The position numbers and the translations under genes were made by a program. Positions 1 to 7,075 of a stretch of DNA of 7,248 bases are shown here, piece after piece (within the stretch, counting starts at the first letter, position 1; every line of letters starts with the position of its first letter). The notes under the pieces were generated by a model. It was not told the DNA's origin. It saw only the letters and a list, made by a program, of their open reading frames with translations, and made no database searches. The stretch comes from an uncultured Ruminiclostridium sp. (lineage in GTDB: Bacteria > Bacillota > Clostridia > Oscillospirales > Ruminococcaceae), in contig CAJUFF010000148.1 in the NCBI GenBank assembly GCA_910585505.1, forward strand, positions 1-7,248. The letters are read 5' to 3'.

Positions 1-9
1 GATTTTTGA

Positions 10-93
10 CCCAAAACGGTTAGCTTCAAGGAAAAAAACGCAGTCAAACCATCGTTTGACGAGGCTTTTTGACGCGGAAGATGACCGTTTGGG
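10..93. repeat. Long inverted repeat enclosing the terminator
   Basis: CCCAAAACGGT (10-20) and ACCGTTTGGG (84-93) are complementary with a single bulged A, and frame the hairpin at 43-60. TTTTTGAC also occurs twice as a direct repeat (3-10 and 66-73). The rest of the non-coding stretch (94-202) shows nothing else convincing. Confidence 0.45.
32..70 (-). terminator. Operon terminator, bidirectional in form
   Basis: A perfect 7-bp stem, GTCAAAC (43-49) and GTTTGAC (54-60), around a 4-base loop. On the minus strand the stem is followed by TGCG and then seven T (38-32), the order expected of an intrinsic terminator about 140 bases after the CYTH stop. On the plus strand it is followed by GAGGC and TTTTT (66-70), so it could also stop transcription from the left. 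The outer A/T-tracts could pair and lengthen the stem. The stem is short and AT-leaning, so efficiency is uncertain. Confidence 0.6.
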
Positions 94-202
94 GGCGAAA
101 ATACGGCGTTTCCGATTTTTCAAACAAGGCTTAGTATTAGAGCTTGTATTTTTAAAATCTGTGCTTGGATTTTGGAGCAGATATTGTCACTAATAAAGCA
201 AA

Positions 203-757
203 TCAGACCATTCCATGCTCTTTTGCGTACCTAAGGAATCTGTAATATTTTCCGTTAACCCTTTCACCGAAACTTATTCCGTTTTCCGACAGCATCTTTA
301 TCGCCTCGTCGGGAAAATCGTCGGTGTATTCAAGCTCCAGCTCATACTCCGTTACATCATAATAAAGAACCTTGTCAAGGCATATTTCCAGATTCGGATA
401 GCTCCGGCATACGGCTCTTTCGGTTGAAAGGGCGCCAATGAGGTGTGAGTCGGGAATATGAAAACCTGTAAGCTCGGTAAGAGTTTCCGAGGGCAGAAGT
501 TCGGGTGCGGAATTCAGTTCCTTCTGATATTCCTCGCTGATATGAAGAGAGTTTTCTTCCGATTTCGGCCGCTTTATCTGAAGCCAATACCTTGAGTTCT
601 CCTCGCGCACCCGTATCGTAAGTTTTTTTCCGCTGTCCGTATCGGAATTTACATAGTATCGGTTTATCTGGGAAATCTGTTCGTCCCAGATAAAAAGTGC
701 TTTTATTTTATCGTACTGATTTTTTGTCAGAATAACCTTTATTTCCTTTTCGGTCAT
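203..757 (-). CDS. CYTH-domain protein (triphosphate tunnel metalloenzyme family)
   Basis: A 184-residue soluble protein covering a whole CYTH fold. Visible hallmarks: the N-terminal ExExK signature (E3, E5, K7); QxxRYY (Q30-Y35); R49-x-R51 followed by K62 (RVREE...QIKR); E75-E76; R114; the acidic strand YELELE (E139, E141, E143); and K170 and R173 in the last strand (GKYYRFLRY). In the family these line a tunnel that binds triphosphate groups with Mg or Mn; members include thiamine triphosphatase, inorganic triphosphatase, class IV adenylate cyclase and Bacillus YjbK-like proteins. The sequence cannot separate these activities; a triphosphatase is the safest guess. No signal peptide or membrane segment, so cytoplasmic. 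It starts 5 bases after the stop of the GLUG gene, and its weak ribosome site (AGGAAA) lies in that gene's last codons, so translation is probably coupled. Why a CYTH enzyme accompanies an MMPL transporter is unclear. Domain call firm, function open. Confidence 0.9.
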   Translation of the reverse strand: MTEKEIKVILTKNQYDKIKALFIWDEQISQINRYYVNSDTDSGKKLTIRVREENSRYWLQIKRPKSEENSLHISEEYQKELNSAPELLPSETLTELTGFHIPDSHLIGALSTERAVCRSYPNLEICLDKVLYYDVTEYELELEYTDDFPDEAIKMLSENGISFGERVNGKYYRFLRYAKEHGMV

Positions 758-762
758 TTGAT

Positions 763-3700
763 TTATTTCCTTTTCCTTGTTATTGTGGGCACTGACTTGG
801 TTTCACTTCCGGCGGATTTTTTCTTTTTTAACGTGAAAATGATTATTATAACGGTAACCGCCGCCATGATTGCTGCAGCTGAAGCCGCTGTAATTACAGC
901 TGTGTTTCCGTTATCCGGCCGTATACAAAAGGTGCCTTTGGTTCCGTTCATATCTACTATAAGGTAGCTTCCGTTTTCGGTATGATTAACCTTTTGCCAC
1001 TTGTCTCCGACGAGCTTCATTACAGTCGCTTTTTTCCCGCTTTTATTGAGCAGTCTGATGGGTACGGTGTCGCTGTCGCTAAGTTCTGTCCCCGTAAGGG
1101 ATATATCAAGCACAGCGGTATCCTCGTCAGCTTCAAATGGTGACTGAGACGTACTTTCATTAGCATGAATCTCCGCAAGATCGGTAAATTTCCCCTCCGC
1201 CAGAGCAAGCGCAAGCTTTCCTTCCGCCTCGGCGCTGGCTGTGATAGTAATCCAAGGAGAGTAAACGGCTTCCAATGTTATGTCGGACATAAGTCCCGAA
1301 GTGTCGAACTCTCCCCATCTTCCGAAGCAGCCGTTTTTTTCGGGTACTTCGGGAAGATCAAGTTTTGACAGGTCGTCGCCGTAGGAAAAAGGAATTTTTT
1401 CCACCGTCTTTTCGTCGGCGGTGAGTATAAGATTAAAATCGGTAAGCTCCTTAGGCAATCCTTCTTTCTTTACAAGCTCCGAAAACTCAATAGGTTCCGC
1501 TCTTCCCGCGTAGCTTACTCCGTCTACTCCTGCGGTTCCCGTATCCACAAACAAATTGTTGTTAATTACGCCGTCGGTCTGTACAGCTCCGGATACCGCT
1601 CCGATATACTCGCCGCCCTCCTTGATCGTTGCTATTGAGCAGCAGCCGCGCAGGCGGCTTGCCCACCCTGTAATACCGCCTATATAGCAATCTCCTGAGA
1701 GTACGCTTTTGGCGTAGCAGCTTCTCACCATAGCCTCGGAGCGACCCGCGATTCCTCCAACATAGCTTCCGCCGCTGCTGGTGACATTGCCGTAATTCTG
1801 ACAGTATATGGTCGTTCCCAGCTCCATCTGACCCACAACTCCGCCTACGCAGTCTTTTTTAGCGGTAACTGAGCCGTAATTTCTGCCTGTTTGTATTACC
1901 GCCTTTGTTTCATAAGTAGCTCCGAAGCGTATATCGTCAGTAAGATCGCTTTCGGGGTCAAGATCGAATTCTATTGCCAAAGCTCCCACGATACCTCCTA
2001 CATTCCGGTCGCCAATAACTTCTCCTTTGTTTACACAGTCGGTTACTTTTCCCTGTCTGGTGGCGGAGATATCCTCGTCTGAAGTGTCCTGGAGCGTATC
2101 GCCCACAGACGGAGAATATATGTCGTCTTTCAAATCGGAAACCGTGTTTAATACCAGCTCGGATACTATCTCCAGCTGAGCGTTTACGGCTCTCAAGTCG
2201 TCCGCCACAACACCGCTGCCGTGATCAAGCTCATTGTTAAGCTTTTCCGCGTTGTCGCTAATGGCGATTACGGCTTCGTGAAGCGTATTTCCCGCTCTTT
2301 TAAAATCATCGCCGAGTATCCTGAATTCCTTCGGTCCACCCTCGGTGAGTTCTCTCACCGCACCGCCGAAAGCGGTAAAGGAGCTTTGAAGCGTTTTTCC
2401 CATTGCCGAAACCGCATCGGTAGCAGTCTTGAATTTATCAAGAGCATTGTTTATATCGTCAGAAACCGGGTCAAGCTTTTCCGCCGCCGCTTCAAGATCG
2501 GAAAAGGCGTTTTTAAGATTTTCCGCCGCCGTTCCGAAGGAATCGGCAGAACTTTTGAGTGCGTCACCGACTATATCCCAGCTATAATTTAGACTGTCGA
2601 TTATGCGTTTGTAATCGTCCGTACTTATTGATATATCCGGGGCGGCAGGTATTCTGGGAGGCTCCGGAAAGTCGGGAATTATCGGTATTTCTGGCTTATC
2701 CGGATTGTCGGGATTTTCCGTACCGTCGGGTTCACCTGGATAGTTCGGTTCATTTGGTTCTTCGGGTTGACGGACTTCTTCGGTCACTTCCGAAAAGTAT
2801 TCGTCTCCTGTATCGTCGGTAGTATATGCGGCGTCGCTCTCCGAGGTAACGGAAACGCTGCCTTCTTCTCCGTTTTCATCGGAGGCTGGTGGAGAAAGCT
2901 CATCGGCAAAGGCGTTTACGGCAGTGGGTCGGAAATCGGCCAGTCCCGCGGCGCTCAGAGCGTCAAAAAAGTCTTTAAGCGCTTCAATCAGCTCGTTAAG
3001 ATAATCGTTAAGCGTTTCCGAGGCATTGTGAAGATCGTTGTATGCCAACGACAGCATTTCCCGAAGATCCCACACTATGTCGTCGTTCAGCACTTCGGCG
3101 GCTTTTTTCATTCCATCCGAAGCGCTAACTAAGTTATCCGAAGCGATTTTCAGCTTTTGAAGTGAGTCTTTGACGTCTTTCATGGCAATATCGCTCACAT
3201 CGGCAATATCTTTAAGGTAATCCACGGACATTCCAAGCTGCTCCGAAGCGTCGCTCATACTTTTTCCCGCTCCCGCAAGCTCATCCATGGCGGGCACGAT
3301 TTTGTCAAGCGCGTTGGTTATATCCGCGGACGTGGTGTTGATAATTTCCACATTGCCGTTCACGAAGTCTGTTACACCGTCCAACATTTTCTTGCAGCTT
3401 TCCTCAGCCGTATCGGTGTACTCCTTCATAAGCGAAAAGCTGTCGGAAACATTGTCACCAGTCGATTGAACATCGTTCAGCGTTTTGTCAATCAAATCGT
3501 TCAGTGCCCGCAGTTCGGTTCTTATCTGCTCTAACGTCGCTTTTTGTGGTTCGATTGTCAGATACGGTTCGGATTGACCCACTATGCCACCCACGTCTTT
3601 TCTGCCATTAACCGTTCCGAAATTGGAACAGCCTGCCAAGTAGCCGCTCTGACGTCCCACTACTCCTCCCATATTATATCCCACATGAGGATAGCCTATG

Positions 3701-4506
3701 TTGCCCCTGTTGATACAGCTTTGCACTATTCCATCGGAATATCCGGCTATGCCTCCGGAATCGGAACAGTTATCGAGAAGTTCTTTTTCGCTTTTTTCGT
3801 CGGAGAATCTGTATTGTTCCAGAATTGCTTCGGGATCAATTACGGTTAAATTAAGGGAAGTATCGGCATTGGTAAGATTCACCCCCGCCGAGTTTTCGCA
3901 TTTCAGCAAAATGCCGGAATTATGTCCGGAAATGCCCCCTGCTGCGTTTTTACCGTAAATATAACCTTTGACGGAGCAGCCGATAACGCTTCCCGTTTCG
4001 CTGTTGCGTCCGACGATTCCGCCGATTTCGCTTTCTCCGCGTACCGTGCCCAAAAAAGTACAGTTCCTGACCGTTCCCGAATTGGTTCCGATTATTCCGC
4101 CTGCCGTACCGGCGCTGCCGCCGGGAGTGATTATAGCCTGAACATTAAGATCCTCTACCATGCCTCTAGCTCCAACATACCTGAAAAGTCCGATATTTGA
4201 GCCGGTTTTTTCAAGACGTAGACCCTTAATCGTGTGGCCCGCACCGTTAAATGTTCCCGAAAAAATCGGAACAGGTTCAAAATCAATGTCTGTAAGGTTA
4301 ATGTCGGCGGTAAGAGTAACGTTTTTTCCTTTTGACCAGCTATCAAGACGGCAATTCTCAGAAAATTCCGCCATCTCCTCGGCAGAGGAGATAAATATTT
4401 CGTCTTTATCCGCCGAAGAGGCGAATATCGGATAAGAAATTGATATTGAAGAAACAAATATGGCTCCAGCCGTCAGAGCGGAGACAAACTTATTTGACCG
4501 CAGCAT
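763..4506 (-). CDS. Secreted, membrane-anchored GLUG-repeat protein with inserted coiled-coil hairpin
   Basis: A 1247-residue extracellular protein; no characterised homologue recognised. In order: signal peptide (about 1-30, hydrophobic core then FASSA); a GLUG-associated lead-in (36-125, with FSGTFNGAGHTIKGL and GLF); GLUG rungs (about 136-312, GG-[IV]-x-G repeats); helical arm 1 (about 320-520); acidic then Pro-rich linker (about 536-627); helical arm 2 (about 628-795); GLUG rungs again (about 818-985); an InlB/Flg_new-like beta module (about 1024-1083, with YGDDLSKLDLPEVPEKNG...W); another beta module (about 1087-1196); a transmembrane helix (about 1202-1225), then KKKK and a basic tail. 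This gives a type I topology, anchored by the C-terminus with most of the protein outside. ATG 4506 is supported by AAAAGGAGG 9 bases upstream. It overlaps the transporter gene by 17 bases and ends 5 bases before the CYTH gene, so it is probably made with both. The adhesin-like repeats suggest a surface role; the helical arms suggest contact with the transporter or wall (inference). Confidence 0.88.
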   Translation of the reverse strand: MLRSNKFVSALTAGAIFVSSISISYPIFASSADKDEIFISSAEEMAEFSENCRLDSWSKGKNVTLTADINLTDIDFEPVPIFSGTFNGAGHTIKGLRLEKTGSNIGLFRYVGARGMVEDLNVQAIITPGGSAGTAGGIIGTNSGTVRNCTFLGTVRGESEIGGIVGRNSETGSVIGCSVKGYIYGKNAAGGISGHNSGILLKCENSAGVNLTNADTSLNLTVIDPEAILEQYRFSDEKSEKELLDNCSDSGGIAGYSDGIVQSCINRGNIGYPHVGYNMGGVVGRQSGYLAGCSNFGTVNGRKDVGGIVGQSEPYLTIEPQKATLEQIRTELRALNDLIDKTLNDVQSTGDNVSDSFSLMKEYTDTAEESCKKMLDGVTDFVNGNVEIINTTSADITNALDKIVPAMDELAGAGKSMSDASEQLGMSVDYLKDIADVSDIAMKDVKDSLQKLKIASDNLVSASDGMKKAAEVLNDDIVWDLREMLSLAYNDLHNASETLNDYLNELIEALKDFFDALSAAGLADFRPTAVNAFADELSPPASDENGEEGSVSVTSESDAAYTTDDTGDEYFSEVTEEVRQPEEPNEPNYPGEPDGTENPDNPDKPEIPIIPDFPEPPRIPAAPDISISTDDYKRIIDSLNYSWDIVGDALKSSADSFGTAAENLKNAFSDLEAAAEKLDPVSDDINNALDKFKTATDAVSAMGKTLQSSFTAFGGAVRELTEGGPKEFRILGDDFKRAGNTLHEAVIAISDNAEKLNNELDHGSGVVADDLRAVNAQLEIVSELVLNTVSDLKDDIYSPSVGDTLQDTSDEDISATRQGKVTDCVNKGEVIGDRNVGGIVGALAIEFDLDPESDLTDDIRFGATYETKAVIQTGRNYGSVTAKKDCVGGVVGQMELGTTIYCQNYGNVTSSGGSYVGGIAGRSEAMVRSCYAKSVLSGDCYIGGITGWASRLRGCCSIATIKEGGEYIGAVSGAVQTDGVINNNLFVDTGTAGVDGVSYAGRAEPIEFSELVKKEGLPKELTDFNLILTADEKTVEKIPFSYGDDLSKLDLPEVPEKNGCFGRWGEFDTSGLMSDITLEAVYSPWITITASAEAEGKLALALAEGKFTDLAEIHANESTSQSPFEADEDTAVLDISLTGTELSDSDTVPIRLLNKSGKKATVMKLVGDKWQKVNHTENGSYLIVDMNGTKGTFCIRPDNGNTAVITAASAAAIMAAVTVIIIIFTLKKKKSAGSETKSVPTITRKRK
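1552..2055 (-). repeat. Second block of GLUG beta-helix rungs
   Basis: Encodes residues 818-985. It opens with GKVTDCVNKGEVIG, the second half of a rung whose first half lies about 500 residues earlier, and continues with GG-[IV]-x-G at about 837, 888, 917 and 943, plus a weaker one near 969. Rung-aligned Cys occur at 824, 902, 930 and 955. Another loop (about 842-866) interrupts the block. Confidence 0.78.
3571..4101 (-). repeat. First block of GLUG beta-helix rungs
   Basis: Encodes residues 136-312 of the surface protein. GG-[IV]-x-G appears at about 136, 162, 190, 251, 280 and 306, most rungs followed by a segment with Cys (149, 177, 203, 264, 293) and Gly. A longer loop interrupts at about 206-247. 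The last rung stops after GGIVGQSE, where the helical insertion begins. Confidence 0.8.
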
Positions 4507-6967
4507 TTTCTTTTACCTCCTTTTCATTTACTTCGGTTTCCTCGCCGCTTACAGCTCCGGCTTCAATTTGGGCGTTGACTATACCGTCGATAACACCGCT
4601 GAACTCTCCGTCAACAATTCCCGAAACATATCCCCGTACATGGCCGTCCAGCCACAGCTTGCCCGTGCTGCTCCGCGAGGGAAGGCGCCGTTTTAGTGTA
4701 ACGGCGGTTTTTTCTATGATAAAGTCGCCTAAAAGCAGTATCTGCGGCAATATTCCCATAACCAGGAATATTGAAATAAGGGTGCCGCGTCCGAGACAGA
4801 CGCCGATGGAGGAAATAGCCGGATTGGTGGACAGGAAGCCGATAAGAACGCCTGCGGAGGCTAATATTGTGCCTGATGTGATAATGGTGGGGAACGCTTG
4901 ATTAAGCGATTCGATAACCGCTTTTTTTAATGGCATTACCTTTTTAAGTTCCACATATCGATTTGCTATAACTATGGCATAATCTATATTTGCCCCCATC
5001 TGTATCGAGCTTACCACAAGATAGCTTAAGAAAAACAGCGGTTCCTGCTGAAGGTAGGGAAACGAAAAGTTGATCCATACAGAGCCTTGAATAACTAAAA
5101 TGAGCAATATGGGAAGTCCGGTAGATTTAAAGGTAAATACAAGCACCAATACCACAAACACGATAGTCAGTATTCCGATAAGCAGATTATCGTTTCCGAA
5201 AGAAGCGGAAAGATCAAAGTTGCTGGTTGAGTTGCCCACTAAAAAACAGCCGTCGGGATAATATTTTGCCGCCGTATTATGAAGCGTGTCAAGAAACGCA
5301 AAGGTTTCATCGCTTTCTTCGGGAAGATTAAGAGTGAGTACCAGTCTGCTGTAATTCTCTCCCAGAAGCTGAAGTTTCGCGTCGGACAATTGTTCGTGAA
5401 GCTCTCTGATAGTTTCGGTTGTCTCGCTGTCAAGAGTTATATAGCCATCCTGCATCTGGTCGTAAAGAAACATAAACATATCTATAAGCGGTACGCCGTA
5501 GTTGTCCACACCCGACACCAACTGACCGTATGCTTCCTGATTTACCGCGTAAGCGGAGTAGAGAAGCCGGGCCGCTTCCACGTCCAGATCGGTCATTTCC
5601 GCAAACTGGCGCGGCGTAAGCCTATCAGTCAGCACATAATCGTCCATGGCTTTAATGTTTGCCAGACCTAAGACCGTATTGGTTTCTGGCATTCGTTCCA
5701 GCTCACGTAGCAGTTTTCCCTCTTTTTCGTAGCTTCCGTTGGGAACAAGCACTGCCAGTGTGTTTACGCTGCCAAAGATGTTGTTTACCGTCTCCTGCGC
5801 TATCTGCGTCTCATTTTTTCTGGTGGTAGTGAGATCGGTCTGTCCGTAGGCGTAAGGACATTTATTTGAAAAAATAAAGCTGGCGATTATCAGTAAAACA
5901 AAAATCGGGGGCATAACAAAGCGGGTTTTTACCGCCAGCTTACCCCAGCCGCTTATCTTAGGCACAAAGCTTTTGTGGTGAGTACTGTCGATCAGTTTGC
6001 TGAAGCTCATAAGAAGTCCGGGCATAAGCGTAAATACTGCCAACAAACTGAGAATAATGGATTTTATCAGCACGAGCCCCAGATCCTTGCCTATTCCGAA
6101 GTGCATAAAGCACATGGCGCCCAGTCCCGAAAGAGTTGTCATTGAGCTTCCTGCAATTTCCGGTATAGCCTTTGACAGAGCGGTTATTACCGCCTCCCTT
6201 GCATCTAAGTGCGTGCGTTCCTCAGTATAGCGGTGGCAGAGAATGATAGCGTAGTCTATCGCCAGAGCAAGCTGCAATACCACCGCAACCGAATCTGATA
6301 CGAATGAGATTTCTCCGAAAATAAAGTTGGTGCCCTTATTCATAAGCGCCGCCATACCGAAAGTGGCCAACAGCACTGGTATTTCCATATACGTATGAGA
6401 AGTGAACAGCAGCACAAGCATAATGATAACCACGGCAATTATCATTACCACTTGCATTTCGGCGGCAAGTCCCTCCGAGGCCGAATCTCCCGTATCGCCC
6501 GTTATGTAAATGTCGTAGCCGTCCAAAAGCTCGGTAACGCTTTTCAGTGCGCTGACGCTGATTTCGTTGTCGGCCGCACCGTCATAGGTTATGGAAAAAA
6601 GTGCCGCTCCGTTTTTGAAATGCTCTTCCGTTCCGTCAAATTCCACGGATTTTACTCCCTCAATGCGTTCGATCTCTTGCGCCAGCTTTTCCGCCTTGGC
6701 AAAGGAAATATTATCCGCTATTATACGGCTGGTGCCGAAGGTCACAAACTCGTTCTCCATTATGGTTAGTCCCATTCGGGTTTCCGTTGTGGCGGGAAGA
6801 TAGCTGGTAAGATCGTCGTTTACCTTTGTCCAGCTTCCGGAAAAGATGCAGAAAATCGCAAAACCTATATACAGTAGGTAAAACGCTTTTCTTTTGTCCA
6901 CTATAAACGCAGATATGCGTTCGAGGGGACTTTGTTTTTCCGAATCGTTGTTTTGCCGATTGTTCAA
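4490..6967 (-). CDS. MMPL/RND-superfamily membrane transporter with glycine-tetrad tail
   Basis: Predicted 12-segment proton-driven exporter of the MMPL (RND superfamily) type, in the cytoplasmic membrane. Residue numbers count from an upstream in-frame TTG at 6985. Visible parts: segment 1 about 33-51; extracytoplasmic loop 52-176; segments 2-6 about 177-327; segment 7 about 355-374; second large loop 375-599; segments 8-12 about 600-756. The paired architecture is complete, and the proton-relay Asp-Tyr pair occurs in both halves (D244-Y245 in LALAIDYAIIL, D668-Y669 in GANIDYAIVIANRY), as known for MmpL proteins. The start is placed at TTG 6967 because AAAGGAG (6976-6982) lies 8 bases upstream of it; the TTG at 6985 has no such site and would put this site inside the gene. 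The mature form is 825 residues. After segment 12 there is a tail with Gly every fourth residue (781-801), then an acidic end. First gene of the operon; its 3' end overlaps the next gene by 17 bases. Substrate unknown: lipid, drug and peptide are all possible. Confidence 0.93.
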   Translation of the reverse strand: MNNRQNNDSEKQSPLERISAFIVDKRKAFYLLYIGFAIFCIFSGSWTKVNDDLTSYLPATTETRMGLTIMENEFVTFGTSRIIADNISFAKAEKLAQEIERIEGVKSVEFDGTEEHFKNGAALFSITYDGAADNEISVSALKSVTELLDGYDIYITGDTGDSASEGLAAEMQVVMIIAVVIIMLVLLFTSHTYMEIPVLLATFGMAALMNKGTNFIFGEISFVSDSVAVVLQLALAIDYAIILCHRYTEERTHLDAREAVITALSKAIPEIAGSSMTTLSGLGAMCFMHFGIGKDLGLVLIKSIILSLLAVFTLMPGLLMSFSKLIDSTHHKSFVPKISGWGKLAVKTRFVMPPIFVLLIIASFIFSNKCPYAYGQTDLTTTRKNETQIAQETVNNIFGSVNTLAVLVPNGSYEKEGKLLRELERMPETNTVLGLANIKAMDDYVLTDRLTPRQFAEMTDLDVEAARLLYSAYAVNQEAYGQLVSGVDNYGVPLIDMFMFLYDQMQDGYITLDSETTETIRELHEQLSDAKLQLLGENYSRLVLTLNLPEESDETFAFLDTLHNTAAKYYPDGCFLVGNSTSNFDLSASFGNDNLLIGILTIVFVVLVLVFTFKSTGLPILLILVIQGSVWINFSFPYLQQEPLFFLSYLVVSSIQMGANIDYAIVIANRYVELKKVMPLKKAVIESLNQAFPTIITSGTILASAGVLIGFLSTNPAISSIGVCLGRGTLISIFLVMGILPQILLLGDFIIEKTAVTLKRRLPSRSSTGKLWLDGHVRGYVSGIVDGEFSGVIDGIVNAQIEAGAVSGEETEVNEKEVKENAAVK
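4516..4524 (-). promoter_or_regulatory. Strong ribosome binding site for the GLUG gene
   Basis: AAAAGGAGG on the minus strand, 9 bases before ATG 4506, lies inside the last codons of the transporter gene. The second gene therefore has its own strong initiation signal besides any coupling through the 17-base overlap. It is stronger than the site for the CYTH gene, which suggests the surface protein is made in greater amount (inference). Confidence 0.82.
4556..4645 (-). repeat. Gly-x-[VIF]-x tetrapeptide repeat in the transporter tail
   Basis: Encodes residues 781-810 (numbered from TTG 6985). Gly falls at 781, 785, 789, 793, 797 and 801, with Ala taking the place at 805 and 809; the third residue of each tetrad is Val, Phe or Ile. 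Units read GHVR, GYVS, GIVD, GEFS, GVID, GIVN, AQIE. By transporter topology this tail should be cytoplasmic. The pattern suggests stacked short beta strands, as in small beta-solenoids (inference). Confidence 0.75.
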
Positions 6968-6975
6968 GTTAAAGG

Positions 6976-6982
6976 CTCCTTT
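6976..6982 (-). promoter_or_regulatory. Ribosome binding site that decides the transporter start
   Basis: AAAGGAG on the minus strand, followed by 8 bases (CCTTTAAC) and TTG at 6967. It lies downstream of the other in-frame TTG (6985), which has no purine-rich site in front of it. This makes 6967 the better start and shortens the protein by six residues. Non-ATG initiation suggests modest translation of the transporter compared with the next gene. Confidence 0.8.
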
Positions 6983-7020
6983 CAAAATGTCATTATCAGT
7001 ATTGCTGTGAGTACGGGAAA

Positions 7021-7048
7021 ATTATACAGTAATTCATACTATTTTCAA
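7021..7048 (-). promoter_or_regulatory. Proximal promoter of the operon
   Basis: On the minus strand, TTGAAA (7043-7048) and TATAAT (7021-7026) are separated by 16 bases, close to the housekeeping sigma consensus. The predicted transcript start is near 7014, giving a leader of about 45 bases to the TTG start at 6967. The dyad at 7053-7063 sits 4 bases upstream of the -35 box, so a bound regulator would touch RNA polymerase. Identified by reading only. Confidence 0.6.
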
Positions 7049-7052
7049 TTGT

Positions 7053-7063
7053 GACTGTCAGTC
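7053..7063. promoter_or_regulatory. Perfect dyad GACTG-T-CAGTC, candidate operator
   Basis: An 11-base dyad with five perfect base pairs around a central T, and partial symmetry outside it (TT and AA at equal distance). It abuts the proximal promoter's -35 box. Short odd-centred dyads like this are typical of TetR-family operators, and TetR repressors often control MMPL/RND exporters (established knowledge). That the regulator here is TetR-type is inference: no regulator gene lies in the window. Confidence 0.45.
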
Positions 7064-7075
7064 GAAAATTCCCGT

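Noticed and set aside
127..148. Imperfect CAAGGCT...AGCTTG hairpin between the CYTH stop and the terminator
   Set aside because: Short, bulged and without a T-tract on the operon strand; not distinguishable from chance.
2221..3132. Several plus-strand open frames of 87-123 codons opposite the coiled-coil region
   Set aside because: They mirror the codon pattern of the minus-strand gene, overlap one another, and encode basic sequences of no recognisable family.
4440..4901. Plus-strand open frame of 153 codons opposite the transporter tail and the GLUG start
   Set aside because: Antisense shadow of two well-supported genes, with no ribosome site or recognisable domain.
6982..6993. Tiny upstream frame ATG-ACA-TTT-TGA in the transporter leader
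   Set aside because: No ribosome site in front of it, and only three codons; probably chance, although its stop touches the transporter's ribosome site.
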